Below are positions 1 to 6,006 of a stretch of 7,162 bases of DNA, one piece after another. Source of the stretch: Thermoplasmata archaeon (GTDB taxonomy: Archaea; Thermoplasmatota; Thermoplasmata; Lutacidiplasmatales; UBA184). Each line of letters starts with the position of its first letter. Position 1 is the stretch's first letter. The notes under the pieces are model-generated. The model was not told the origin of the DNA. It saw only the letters and a list, made by a program, of their open reading frames with translations, and did no database searches. Made by a program: the position numbers and the translations under genes. Where the stretch lies: the NCBI GenBank assembly GCA_030037035.1, contig JASHSA010000188.1:1-7162 (forward strand), read 5' to 3'.

Positions 1-746
1 ACGTGACCGTCCGCCGACCATCGCCCCGCCACGGCCACCCCGAGCTCGGGGAAGTCGTAGGCCGGACGGACCCGCAGCTTGAGATAACGGCCGCGGCGGC
101 CGCGCGCCGCGGAGGGGAGGTGGACCGCGACCAGGAGCTCGCCCGGGGCGGTCGTCAGCCGCCGGATCCCGTCGCCGACGAGGTCGTAGAGCCCCGACAG
201 GGGGAGGCGCCGCCGGCCGCTCGGGCCGGCGAGCTCGACCTCGGCGTCGCACGCGAGCAGCGCCGGCGCGAGGTCGCCGCTGAACGTCGCGTAGCAGGTC
301 GTCCTCTGCGGGACGACGTGGCAGCGGTCGCCGTCGGCCTTGAGGCAGAAGCCGAGGCTCGAGCGCCAGAAGTAGCTCTGGTTGAAGAAGAAGCACCGCG
401 TCTCGACCAGGAGGTTGCCGCCGACCGTCCCGCTCGCCCGGACGAGCGGCGTCGCGACCTCCCCGACGGCGTCGGCGAGGACCGGCCAGGCGCGCGCAAG
501 CTCGGTGTCGCGCTCGAGGTCGGCGAGGCGGCTCATCGCGCCGAGCCGCTCGAGCGAGTGTCCCCCCAGCTCGCCGACGTCGTCCAGCGCGACCAGGTGC
601 GGCCGGAGGTTGAGGTGCATCTTGTAGTTCGGCAGGAGGTCGGTCCCGCCGGCGAGGTAGTCGAAGCGTCCGGCGAGCTCGCGCGCGAGCCCGACGGTCT
701 CCTCGACGGTGCTCGGCCGGTGGAGCTCGAATGGGTCGAGGTGCAC
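1..746 (-). CDS. hcrB: FAD-binding subunit of an HCR-type molybdenum hydroxylase, with [4Fe-4S] insertion (partial, C-terminus off the window)
   Basis: This is the flavin subunit of a xanthine-dehydrogenase-family enzyme; it passes electrons between the iron-sulfur subunit and an external carrier. I translated it by hand: 248 residues are present, and about 75 are missing compared with the roughly 320 usual for HCR beta subunits. The N-terminus reads MHLDPFELHRP. The FAD-binding motifs AGGTDLLP (residues 32-39) and TVGGNL (107-112) are both present. Directly after the second come Cys118, Cys134, Cys142 and Cys151, inside the roughly 40-residue insertion that in 4-hydroxybenzoyl-CoA reductase holds an extra [4Fe-4S] cluster. 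Ordinary xanthine dehydrogenase and CODH flavin subunits lack it. The GTG start at 746 is chosen because AAGGGGGG lies 9 nt upstream, within the end of the preceding gene, and because the protein start matches the family. The gap to the molybdenum subunit is 5 nt. The family assignment is strong; the exact substrate is inferred. Confidence 0.9.
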   Translation of the reverse strand, partial: MHLDPFELHRPSTVEETVGLARELAGRFDYLAGGTDLLPNYKMHLNLRPHLVALDDVGELGGHSLERLGAMSRLADLERDTELARAWPVLADAVGEVATPLVRASGTVGGNLLVETRCFFFNQSYFWRSSLGFCLKADGDRCHVVPQRTTCYATFSGDLAPALLACDAEVELAGPSGRRRLPLSGLYDLVGDGIRRLTTAPGELLVAVHLPSAARGRRGRYLKLRVRPAYDFPELGVAVAGRWSADGH

Positions 747-751
747 CGGCG

Positions 752-3079
752 CTAGCCCCCCTTCCACGTCCGGCCTTCCTGGCGGCGCAGCTCGAGCGCG
801 CGGACGACCCGGTCCGGGGTGATCGGCAGCTCGGAGAACCGGCAGCCGACCGCGTCGTAGAGCGCGTTGGCGACCGCCGGCAGCGTCGCGACCAGCGGAC
901 CCTCGCCGGCCTCCTTTGCGCCGAACGGCCCCTCCGGGTCGTCGTCCCCGACGAGGAGGATCTCGACCTCGGGCATCTGCTGCGGCGCCGGGATCTTGTA
1001 CTCGAGGAGCGACGGGTTGAGCATCCGCGAGCCGCGGTAGTTCATCGACTCGCCCATCACCTGGCCGAGCCCCATGTGGACGGAGCCTTCGATCTGGCCC
1101 TCGACCGCGAGCCGGTTCAGCGGCCGACCGCAGTCGAACGCCGCCCAGACCTTCGGGACGCGGTAGACGCCGGTCTCGACGTCGACGTCGACCTCGGCGA
1201 CGTAGGCGGCGAACGAGTACGCCGGCGCCGTCCCCGCGCGGGCCCCCTTGAACGTCCCGCCGACCGGCTTCGTCTGGTACGACCCGCTCGCCGTCAGGGC
1301 CCCGCGCGTCGTCATCGCCTCGTGGAGCGCCTCGAGGAACGTCACCGCCGCCTCCGGCCGGCCCCGCACCTGGAGGCGCTCGTGCGCGACCTCGACCTCG
1401 GCGGCCGGGACGTGGAGCAGCGCGGCGGCCCCGAGGACGATCGGCTCCCGGAGCTCGAGCGCGGCGGCGCGCGCCGCGTTGCCCATCATGAACGTCACGC
1501 GGCTCGAGTACGAGCCGAGGTCGATCGGGCTGACGTCCGAGTCGACGCGCTGGACGTGGACGCGCTCGAGGTCGACGCCCAGCACCTCGGCGACGATCGC
1601 CGCGAGGAGCGTGTTCGAGCCCTGGCCGATGTCGGCCTGCATCGAGTGGACGGCGATCCCGCCGTCCATGTCGACCTTCAGGTGGACGGTCGACTGCGGC
1701 ATCTTCGGCGTGAAGTGGATCGGGCTGTTCGAGCCGGAGATGTAGAACCCGCAGCCGAGCCCGACGCCGTGCCCGTAGGGGAGCTTGCGGAACTTGCCGT
1801 CCCAGCCGCTCGCGCGCCACGACGCCTCGAGGCATTTCAGGAACGACGTCGACGTGATGCGGAACTCGTTGACGGTCGTCGAGTTCGGCGCCAGCGCGTT
1901 GCGCGTGCGCAGCTCGAACGGGTCGACCCCGATCTCCTCCGCAAGGCGGTCGAGCGCGACCTCGACCGAGTAGCGGATGTTCGTGCCGCCGTGCGCGCGC
2001 ATCGCGCCGCTCGGCGGCTTGGTCGTGTAGACCCGGCGTCCCCGGTAACGGAAGTTCGGGACACGGTACGGCCCCATCGCGAGGACGCCGTTGTAGTACG
2101 TCGTCACCGTCCCGAACGAGCTCCACGCGCCGCCGTCGATCAACGCCTCGATGTCGTAGGCGAGGATCTTCCCGTCCGCGTCGGTCGCGATCCGCACGTC
2201 GTTCTGGGTCGGATGACGGCCGTGGTTCGTGTAGAAGACGTCCTCGCGGTCGAGGAGCATCTTCACGGGGCGGCCGGTCTCCAGCGCCAGCGCGGCGCAC
2301 GCGATCTCGTGCGGGAGCGGGTCGGACTTGCCGCCGAATCCGCCGCCGACCTCCGGCTTGATCACCCGGATCCGGTGCATCGGGAGGCCGAGGACCTCGG
2401 AGAGCGCGCGGTGCAGGTAGTGCGGCACCTGCGTCGCGCTCCAGACCGTGAGGCGGCCGTCCGGGGTCGCCTCGGCGATCGTGACGAGCGGCTCGGTGAA
2501 CGCGTGCGTGACGCCGGCGAAGACGCCGCGGACCCGGACCTTGTGCGGCGCCCGGGCGAACGCCGCGTCGACGTCCCCGAAGTGCTGGACGACCTCCTTC
2601 TGGACGTTCGAGCCGGCGAGCCCACGCGCGTGGATCGGCTCGGCGACCGGTTTCGTGCCGGTCGCCGGGTCCGGGTACTCCGGCAGCGGCTCGACCTCGA
2701 AGCGGACCTTCTCGAGGGCGAGCTCGGCGGTCCGCTCGTCGACCGCCGCGACGGCGGCGACGATGTCGCCGAGGTAGCGGGCCTTGCCGACGGCGATCGC
2801 CGTCTCGTCGTGCGTGATCGGCAGGACGCCGAACGGCGTCGGGTAGCGCTCGCCGGTCAGGACCGCGGCGACCCCCGGCATCGCCCGCGCGGCGGTGACG
2901 TCGACGGCGACGAGGCGCGCGTGCGGCCACGGGCTCCGCAGGAGGCGCCCGACGAGCTGGCCGGGACGCTGGATGTCGTCGGTGTACTCGGCGCGCCCGG
3001 TGACCTTGAGCGGGCCCTCGACGTACGGGATGCGGCCGCCGAGCAGCCGCAGCGGCTCGCGCGAGCCTCCGGCGCTCAC
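752..3079 (-). CDS. hcrA: Molybdopterin-binding catalytic subunit, 4-hydroxybenzoyl-CoA reductase alpha-like
   Basis: This is the catalytic subunit carrying the Mo-molybdopterin cytosine dinucleotide. At 775 residues it is close to the usual HCR alpha length. The N-terminal aldehyde oxidase/xanthine dehydrogenase a/b hammerhead domain spans roughly residues 20-135, and the Mo-binding domains follow. Visible motifs are HAFTEP (192-197), GGGFGGKSD (245-253), GAMRAHGGTN (359-368), ADIGQGSNT (482-490), GSYSSRVTFMMGNA (522-535) and GAKEAGEGPL (720-729). The last holds the expected active-site base, Glu726. The AYxCSFR loop of form I CO dehydrogenase is absent. The GTG start at 3079 forms a GTGA overlap with the stop of the [2Fe-2S] gene, and the protein then begins VSAGGSREPLRLLGGRIPYV. 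The open frame extends 115 codons further upstream, but that stretch is the [2Fe-2S] gene read out of frame. The most similar family I recognise is HCR; the substrate could be another aromatic or heterocyclic compound. Confidence 0.92.
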   Translation of the reverse strand: MSAGGSREPLRLLGGRIPYVEGPLKVTGRAEYTDDIQRPGQLVGRLLRSPWPHARLVAVDVTAARAMPGVAAVLTGERYPTPFGVLPITHDETAIAVGKARYLGDIVAAVAAVDERTAELALEKVRFEVEPLPEYPDPATGTKPVAEPIHARGLAGSNVQKEVVQHFGDVDAAFARAPHKVRVRGVFAGVTHAFTEPLVTIAEATPDGRLTVWSATQVPHYLHRALSEVLGLPMHRIRVIKPEVGGGFGGKSDPLPHEIACAALALETGRPVKMLLDREDVFYTNHGRHPTQNDVRIATDADGKILAYDIEALIDGGAWSSFGTVTTYYNGVLAMGPYRVPNFRYRGRRVYTTKPPSGAMRAHGGTNIRYSVEVALDRLAEEIGVDPFELRTRNALAPNSTTVNEFRITSTSFLKCLEASWRASGWDGKFRKLPYGHGVGLGCGFYISGSNSPIHFTPKMPQSTVHLKVDMDGGIAVHSMQADIGQGSNTLLAAIVAEVLGVDLERVHVQRVDSDVSPIDLGSYSSRVTFMMGNAARAAALELREPIVLGAAALLHVPAAEVEVAHERLQVRGRPEAAVTFLEALHEAMTTRGALTASGSYQTKPVGGTFKGARAGTAPAYSFAAYVAEVDVDVETGVYRVPKVWAAFDCGRPLNRLAVEGQIEGSVHMGLGQVMGESMNYRGSRMLNPSLLEYKIPAPQQMPEVEILLVGDDDPEGPFGAKEAGEGPLVATLPAVANALYDAVGCRFSELPITPDRVVRALELRRQEGRTWKGG

Positions 3080-3549
3080 GGGGCCTCGCGCGCGGCGGCC
3101 TCGATCGCGCGCACGATCGCCGAGTAGCCGGTGCACCGGCAGAGGTTCCCCGAGATCGCGCGCTCGATCTCCTCCCGGCTCGGGTGCGGCCGCTCCGCGA
3201 GCAGCGCGGTCGCGGTCAGGACGAACCCCGGGGTGCAGAACCCGCACTGCGTGGCGCCCTCCTCGACGAACGCCCGCTGGACCGGCGAGAGCCCCTGCGG
3301 CGGGCTGACCCCCTCGATCGTCGTCACGCTCCGGCCGTCGGCCAGGCGGGCGAGCGTGAGGCAGCTCAGCGTGGGACGGCCGTCCAGGAGCACGGTGCAG
3401 CATCCGCACGTGCCGAGGTCGCATCCCCGCTTCGTGCCGGTGAGCCGCAGCTGTTCGCGCAGGAGGTCGAGGAGGATCGTCTCGTCCGGGCAGCGCACGA
3501 CGGCCGGGCGGCCGTTCAGCGAGAAGCTAAGCGTGCCGCTCTCCGCCAT
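3076..3549 (-). CDS. hcrC: [2Fe-2S] subunit of the molybdenum hydroxylase (HCR gamma/CoxS type)
   Basis: This small subunit carries two [2Fe-2S] clusters that relay electrons between the Mo centre and the flavin subunit. At 157 residues it has the normal length. The N-terminal plant-ferredoxin-type domain has Cys43, Cys48, Cys51 and Cys63 (motif GCDLGTCGCC). The C-terminal helical domain has Cys102 and Cys105 (QCGFC) and Cys137 and Cys139 (NLCRCTGY). Gln101, before the first of these, is the residue that usually contacts the pterin cofactor. All eight cluster ligands are intact. The ATG at 3549 (MAESGTLSFSLNG) is preferred over the upstream in-frame ATG at 3591 because it has GGAGG close upstream and gives the family's usual N-terminus. 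It overlaps the end of xdhC by 23 nt, and its TGA overlaps the start of the molybdenum subunit by 4 nt. It carries no signal peptide, so a cytoplasmic enzyme is expected. Confidence 0.93.
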   Translation of the reverse strand: MAESGTLSFSLNGRPAVVRCPDETILLDLLREQLRLTGTKRGCDLGTCGCCTVLLDGRPTLSCLTLARLADGRSVTTIEGVSPPQGLSPVQRAFVEEGATQCGFCTPGFVLTATALLAERPHPSREEIERAISGNLCRCTGYSAIVRAIEAAAREAP

Positions 3550-4372
3550 CGCCCTCCGAAGCGAGCTCCCGGCCCCGAGGGGCCGGAGCACGTAACGCCG
3601 ACGGGTGGAGGTCCTGGACGATCTCCGCCACGATGCTGACGGCGATCTCCGCCGGGCTCTGCGCGCCGATCGGTACGCCGACCGGCGAGCGGATGCGGGC
3701 GAGCGACTCGCGCGCGACGCCGCGGGCGCGCAGGCCTGCGTAGAGGTGCTCGCGCTTCGCCGCGCTCGCGATCAGCCCGATCGTGTTCGGGAACTTCTGC
3801 GTCGCCTGGAACAGCACCTCCCCGTCCTTCCGGGCGTCGTAGCCGAGCACGAGCAGGTGGGTGAACTCCGCCGGCGCGAACCGCTCGAACAGCTCCGACG
3901 GCGCGACGACCTCCCGCCGCTCGGCGTCCGGGAACCGCTCCTCGCCGACGAAATCCGGCCGGTCGTCGGCGACCGAGTGGTCGAACTCGAGCCCGGGAAG
4001 GAGGCGGGCGACCGCCGCGGCGACGTGGCCGCCCCCCCAGAGCAGGACGTTCGGCCGGGGCGCGACGTACTCGAGCGCGATGTCGACCGAACCGCCGCAG
4101 AGGCTCGGGAGGCCCCCGGCCTTCCACGCCGCGAGGTCGAAGTGGACGAGGTCGCCGCGGTGGCGCTCGAGCGCCTCCCCGGCGAGCCGCTTGACCTCCT
4201 CCTCGAGCGCCGCCCCGCCCACCGTGCCGACGGTCGTCCCGTCGTCGCGGACGACCATCGTCGACCCGAGCTTCCCCGGCACCGACCCGACGGCGCGGAC
4301 GACGCTCGCCCGGACGAACGGGCGATGCCGGCCCAGCAGGCGGAGGATCTCCGCCTCGGTCCGCCGGTCCAT
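3527..4372 (-). CDS. xdhC: XdhC/CoxI-family molybdenum cofactor insertion protein
   Basis: This is a maturation factor. Proteins of this family bind molybdenum cofactor, promote its sulfuration in the characterised bacterial case, and deliver it to xanthine-dehydrogenase-type apoenzymes; they are not part of the final enzyme. The 281-residue product has the two expected parts. The N-terminal XdhC/CoxI domain shows GSVPGKLGSTMVV (29-41), GTVGGAALEEE (49-59) and LCGGSVDIALE (91-101), where Cys92 is the conserved cysteine. The C-terminal Rossmann-like domain starts with VLLWGGGHVA (109-118) and ends in the conserved RIRSPVGVPIGAQSPAEIAVSI stretch region. The ATG at 4372 shares its A with the preceding gene's TGA (TGATG), a classic coupling arrangement. 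Its 3' end runs 23 nt into the [2Fe-2S] gene. Its position between the nucleotidyltransferase and the structural genes supports a dedicated chaperone for this one enzyme. Confidence 0.9.
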   Translation of the reverse strand: MDRRTEAEILRLLGRHRPFVRASVVRAVGSVPGKLGSTMVVRDDGTTVGTVGGAALEEEVKRLAGEALERHRGDLVHFDLAAWKAGGLPSLCGGSVDIALEYVAPRPNVLLWGGGHVAAAVARLLPGLEFDHSVADDRPDFVGEERFPDAERREVVAPSELFERFAPAEFTHLLVLGYDARKDGEVLFQATQKFPNTIGLIASAAKREHLYAGLRARGVARESLARIRSPVGVPIGAQSPAEIAVSIVAEIVQDLHPSALRAPAPRGRELASEGDGGERHA

Positions 4373-4986
4373 CAGACCCCCGCCCGCGCCGACCAGTCGC
4401 GCGCCGCCTCGAGGTACGCCTCCGGGGTGTCGACGTTCGCCACGACCCCGGGGTCGTCGACGGCGACCCGGCGGACCTGGGGCCCGAACTCGGGGAGCAG
4501 CGAGCGGATCGGCGCGTCCGCGCGCAGGTCGAAGATGTCGGAGCGGACCTGGGGTTTCCAGAGGACCGGGTGGCCTCCCCGGCCCTGGTACGTCGGGATG
4601 AACCAGACCGCGAGCAGGTCGGTCTCCCGGGCGGCGAGCAGCGCGTCGACCGAGCGGGGGGCGACGAACGGGTGGTCGACCGGCCAGAAGACGACGTCGA
4701 CGTCGTCGGGCAGGGCCGCCAGGCCGGCCTGCACGGAGGCGGTGCGGCCGGAGGACCAGTCCTCGGCGTCGACGAGCTCGACGTCGAGGCCGCGCAGCTC
4801 GTGGGCGATCGCGCCGCGATGGGCGCCGACGACGACCACGACCGGCGCGAACCCGTCGGCGAGGCAGACCTCCGCGATCCGTCGCACCCCGCTCTGGCCC
4901 TCGACCGACAGCAGCGCCTTGGGCTCGCCGCCGAAGCGTGCGGACGCCCCGCCGCTCAGCACGAGGGCGGCCGTCTCCGTCGACAT
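4372..4986 (-). CDS. mocA: MocA-like molybdenum cofactor cytidylyltransferase (NTP-transferase family)
   Basis: This is probably the enzyme that joins CTP to Mo-molybdopterin to make the cytosine dinucleotide cofactor used by HCR, CODH and related enzymes. The 204-residue protein has the nucleotide-binding start ALVLSGGASARFGGEPKALL (7-26), a variant of the family's LAAGxSxRxGxxK. It also has SGRTASVQAGL, PVDHPFV (the metal-binding DxP region, where MocA usually has DQP), GGHPVLW and, near the C-terminus, NVDTPEAYL. GHPVLW and the SGRTASVQAGL stretch favour MocA over the guanylyltransferase MobA. The variant motifs (LSGG for LAAG, DHP for DQP) leave the nucleotide specificity uncertain. It is the first gene of the operon. 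Its ATG at 4986 has only a distant GAGGA (14 nt away), so translation from a short or absent leader is likely. Confidence 0.8.
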   Translation of the reverse strand: MSTETAALVLSGGASARFGGEPKALLSVEGQSGVRRIAEVCLADGFAPVVVVVGAHRGAIAHELRGLDVELVDAEDWSSGRTASVQAGLAALPDDVDVVFWPVDHPFVAPRSVDALLAARETDLLAVWFIPTYQGRGGHPVLWKPQVRSDIFDLRADAPIRSLLPEFGPQVRRVAVDDPGVVANVDTPEAYLEAARDWSARAGV

Positions 4987-4993
4987 CGGCTCG

Positions 4994-5003
4994 GGAACGT
5001 TCC
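4994..5003. repeat. Perfect 10-bp palindrome GGAACGTTCC
   Basis: A perfect inverted repeat without a spacer, 8 nt upstream of the mocA start codon and within the presumed transcription start region. A dimeric repressor bound here would block initiation, so it is a candidate operator. At this GC content a perfect 10-bp palindrome is expected roughly every 500 nt by chance, so the evidence is weak. Confidence 0.35.
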
Positions 5004-5010
5004 TCGCCGG

Positions 5011-5037
5011 ATTACCACGCCACGGCTCCTTGTTAAG
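5011..5037 (-). promoter_or_regulatory. Candidate promoter elements for the molybdenum enzyme operon
   Basis: Read on the minus strand, two AT-richer spots could serve as the TATA element: CTTAACA at 5037-5031 and GGTAATC near 5016-5010. The first would give a leader of about 20 nt. The second, with its TAAT centred about 26 nt upstream of the ATG, would give a leaderless mRNA. Neither is as good as the TTTAAATA of the opposite promoter, suggesting a weaker or activator-dependent promoter. The choice between them cannot be made from sequence alone. Confidence 0.35.
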
Positions 5038-5045
5038 AGCGCTCT
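5036..5045. repeat. Perfect 10-bp palindrome AGAGCGCTCT
   Basis: A second perfect palindrome, touching the CTTAACA candidate TATA element of the leftward operon on its upstream side. It differs in sequence from the palindrome at 4994, so the two are not copies of one operator. It could bind a regulator overlapping the BRE/TATA region, or it could be chance. Confidence 0.3.
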
Positions 5046-5113
5046 CCCACGGACGGACGGGACGGCCGCTCCGGCCGCCACCGGCGGCGGAAGGACGCCT
5101 CCGCCGCGGCGCG

Positions 5114-5121
5114 TTTAAATA
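5114..5121 (+). promoter_or_regulatory. Archaeal TATA box of the S19e operon
   Basis: TTTAAATA stands out as an eight-base AT-only run in a very GC-rich stretch. Its centre is about 30 nt upstream of the S19e ATG at 5148. Archaeal transcription usually starts about 25-27 nt downstream of the TATA centre, which puts the start at about 5143-5148. The S19e transcript would then be leaderless or nearly so, in keeping with the lack of a Shine-Dalgarno sequence before this gene. I inferred this from spacing; the transcription start was not observed. Confidence 0.8.
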
Positions 5122-5147
5122 GAGAGGCCGGGTGGCCGCGCCGCCCG

Positions 5148-5603
5148 ATGACCCGACCGAACGACGTGCCGGCCTCCTCCCTGCTGCCGAAGCTGGCGGC
5201 CGAGCTGAAGAGCCGCTCGGCGGTGACCCCCCCGCCGTGGGCGGCGTTCGTGAAGACCGGCGTCCACAAGCAGCGCGCGCCCGTCGACCCCGAGTGGTGG
5301 TACCTGCGCAGCGCGTCGGTCCTGCGCAAGGTCTACCTCAAGCGGGCGATCGGCGTCACGCGCCTCAGCGCGGAGTACGGCGGCAAGCGTGACCGGGGCA
5401 GCGCCCCGTACCACGCTCGCCTCGGCTCCCGCGCGGTGCTGCGCGAGATCGTCCAGCAGCTGGAGAAGGCCGGGCTCCTGCAGCCGTACAAGGGCCGCGG
5501 ACGGCGGGTCACCGCCTCCGGGCAGAAGCTGCTCGACGCGGTCAGCCGGGAGCTGCTCCGCAGCCTGGCCGCCGCGCGCCCCGAACTCGCCAAGTACCTC
5601 TGA
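5148..5603 (+). CDS. rps19e: Small ribosomal subunit protein eS19 (S19e)
   Basis: This archaeal/eukaryotic-specific protein of the 30S subunit is needed for late small-subunit maturation in eukaryotes. The 151-residue product matches the family end to end: DVPASSLLPKL at the N-terminus, PPWAAFVKTGVHKQRAP (about 29-45), the WWYLRSASVLRKVYL helix (about 50-64), YGGKRDRG (77-84), LREIVQQLEKAGLL (about 98-111) and GRRVTASGQKLLD before the C-terminal ARPELAKYL. It is highly basic, unlike haloarchaeal versions. It is the first gene of the rightward operon and has no Shine-Dalgarno sequence, but a TATA box about 30 nt upstream, so leaderless translation is expected. The next gene follows after 30 nt. 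Confidence 0.96.
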   Translation: MTRPNDVPASSLLPKLAAELKSRSAVTPPPWAAFVKTGVHKQRAPVDPEWWYLRSASVLRKVYLKRAIGVTRLSAEYGGKRDRGSAPYHARLGSRAVLREIVQQLEKAGLLQPYKGRGRRVTASGQKLLDAVSRELLRSLAAARPELAKYL

Positions 5604-5620
5604 GGACCGTTACGGGAGAG

Positions 5621-5628
5621 GGAGGTCA
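5621..5628 (+). promoter_or_regulatory. Strong Shine-Dalgarno site before the PDCD5-family gene
   Basis: GGAGGTCA matches the archaeal anti-Shine-Dalgarno well, with 8 nt between GGAGG and the ATG at 5634. It fixes the start of the second gene. It also contrasts with the first gene of the operon, which has none. Confidence 0.75.
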
Positions 5629-5633
5629 CGCCG

Positions 5634-5993
5634 ATGGCACAGTCAGACGACTCCGAGCTCTCCGAGCTCCGGCGCCGCCGTCTTCAGCAGCTGCAGGACA
5701 TGCAGGCGTCGGAGACGGTCAACGCCCAGGCGTACGCCGCCCAGGAGGCCGAGATGCGCCGGCGGGACGCCGAACGCAGCGAGGTCCTTCGGCGGATCCT
5801 GACGCCGGACGCCCGCGAGCGCCTCGGCCGCATCCGGCTCGCGAAGCCGGAGGTCGCCGGCGCCGTCGAGCAGCAGCTGATCGCGCTCGCCGCGAGCGGG
5901 CGGCTCCCGCGCGCGGTCGACGACGCGACGCTCCGCGCCCTCCTCGAGCGCATCGCTCCGGAACGACGGGAGATCCGCATCACGCGCCGCTAG
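5634..5993 (+). CDS. DNA-binding protein of the PDCD5/TFAR19 family
   Basis: A small helical protein of a family found in archaea and eukaryotes. The archaeal members bind DNA in vitro, but their cellular role is not settled; the human relative PDCD5 is linked to apoptosis and chaperonin function. The 119-residue length is normal. The N-terminal part (residues 6-55) is a charged helix rich in Glu, Arg and Gln. The core three-helix bundle includes ILTPDARERLGRIRLAKPE (about 55-73) and VEQQLIALAASGRL, and the C-terminus IAPERREIRITRR is the family's typical basic tail. Its place between S19e and L39e is the conserved archaeal order, suggesting a link with translation or simply co-regulation with growth. 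Confidence 0.94.
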   Translation: MAQSDDSELSELRRRRLQQLQDMQASETVNAQAYAAQEAEMRRRDAERSEVLRRILTPDARERLGRIRLAKPEVAGAVEQQLIALAASGRLPRAVDDATLRALLERIAPERREIRITRR

Positions 5994-6006
5994 GGGAGAG
6001 CTGACG

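Larger units (their letters stand above)
4987..5147. promoter_or_regulatory. Divergent intergenic promoter region
   Basis: These 161 nt separate the molybdenum enzyme operon (leftward) from the ribosomal operon (rightward) and must hold both promoters. They contain one clear TATA box for the rightward genes, two weak AT-rich candidates for the leftward genes, two perfect 10-bp palindromes, and a GC-rich stretch at about 5046-5110 in which I see no further signal. I found no credible small ORF or RNA gene here. Confidence 0.8.

Noticed and set aside
3..755. A 250-codon + strand open frame opposite the flavin subunit
   Set aside because: Same reason: its composition is low-complexity and its opposite strand encodes clear FAD-binding motifs and the four-cysteine insertion.
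1175..1193. Short GTCGAC tandem repeat
   Set aside because: It encodes the Glu-Val-Asp-Val-Asp-Val-Glu stretch of the molybdenum subunit, so it reflects protein sequence and codon bias, not a regulatory or mobile repeat.
731..3127. A 798-codon open frame on the + strand, opposite the molybdenum subunit
   Set aside because: It is the shadow of the real gene in a GC-rich genome, where stops are rare in antisense frames. Its translation is low-complexity (Arg, Asp, Val, Ala rich) with no recognisable domain, while the minus-strand frame is an unmistakable enzyme.
3080..3424. A possible 115-residue N-terminal extension of the molybdenum subunit
   Set aside because: The extension is the [2Fe-2S] gene read in another frame and resembles no known domain. 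The GTG at 3079 gives the normal family N-terminus and length.
752..3549. Annotation as aerobic carbon monoxide dehydrogenase (coxL/coxS)
   Set aside because: The form I active-site loop AYxCSFR is absent (GAMRAHG stands in that region), and the flavin subunit has the HCR-type four-cysteine insertion.
3550..3591. Upstream ATG (3591) as the start of the [2Fe-2S] subunit
   Set aside because: It adds 14 residues not typical of the family and increases the overlap with xdhC. The ATG at 3549 has GGAGG just upstream.
5126..5137. GGCC-GGGT-GGCC inverted repeat between the S19e TATA box and ATG
   Set aside because: If transcription starts near 5145 it is not in the mRNA, and 4-bp GC arms are common by chance at this base composition.
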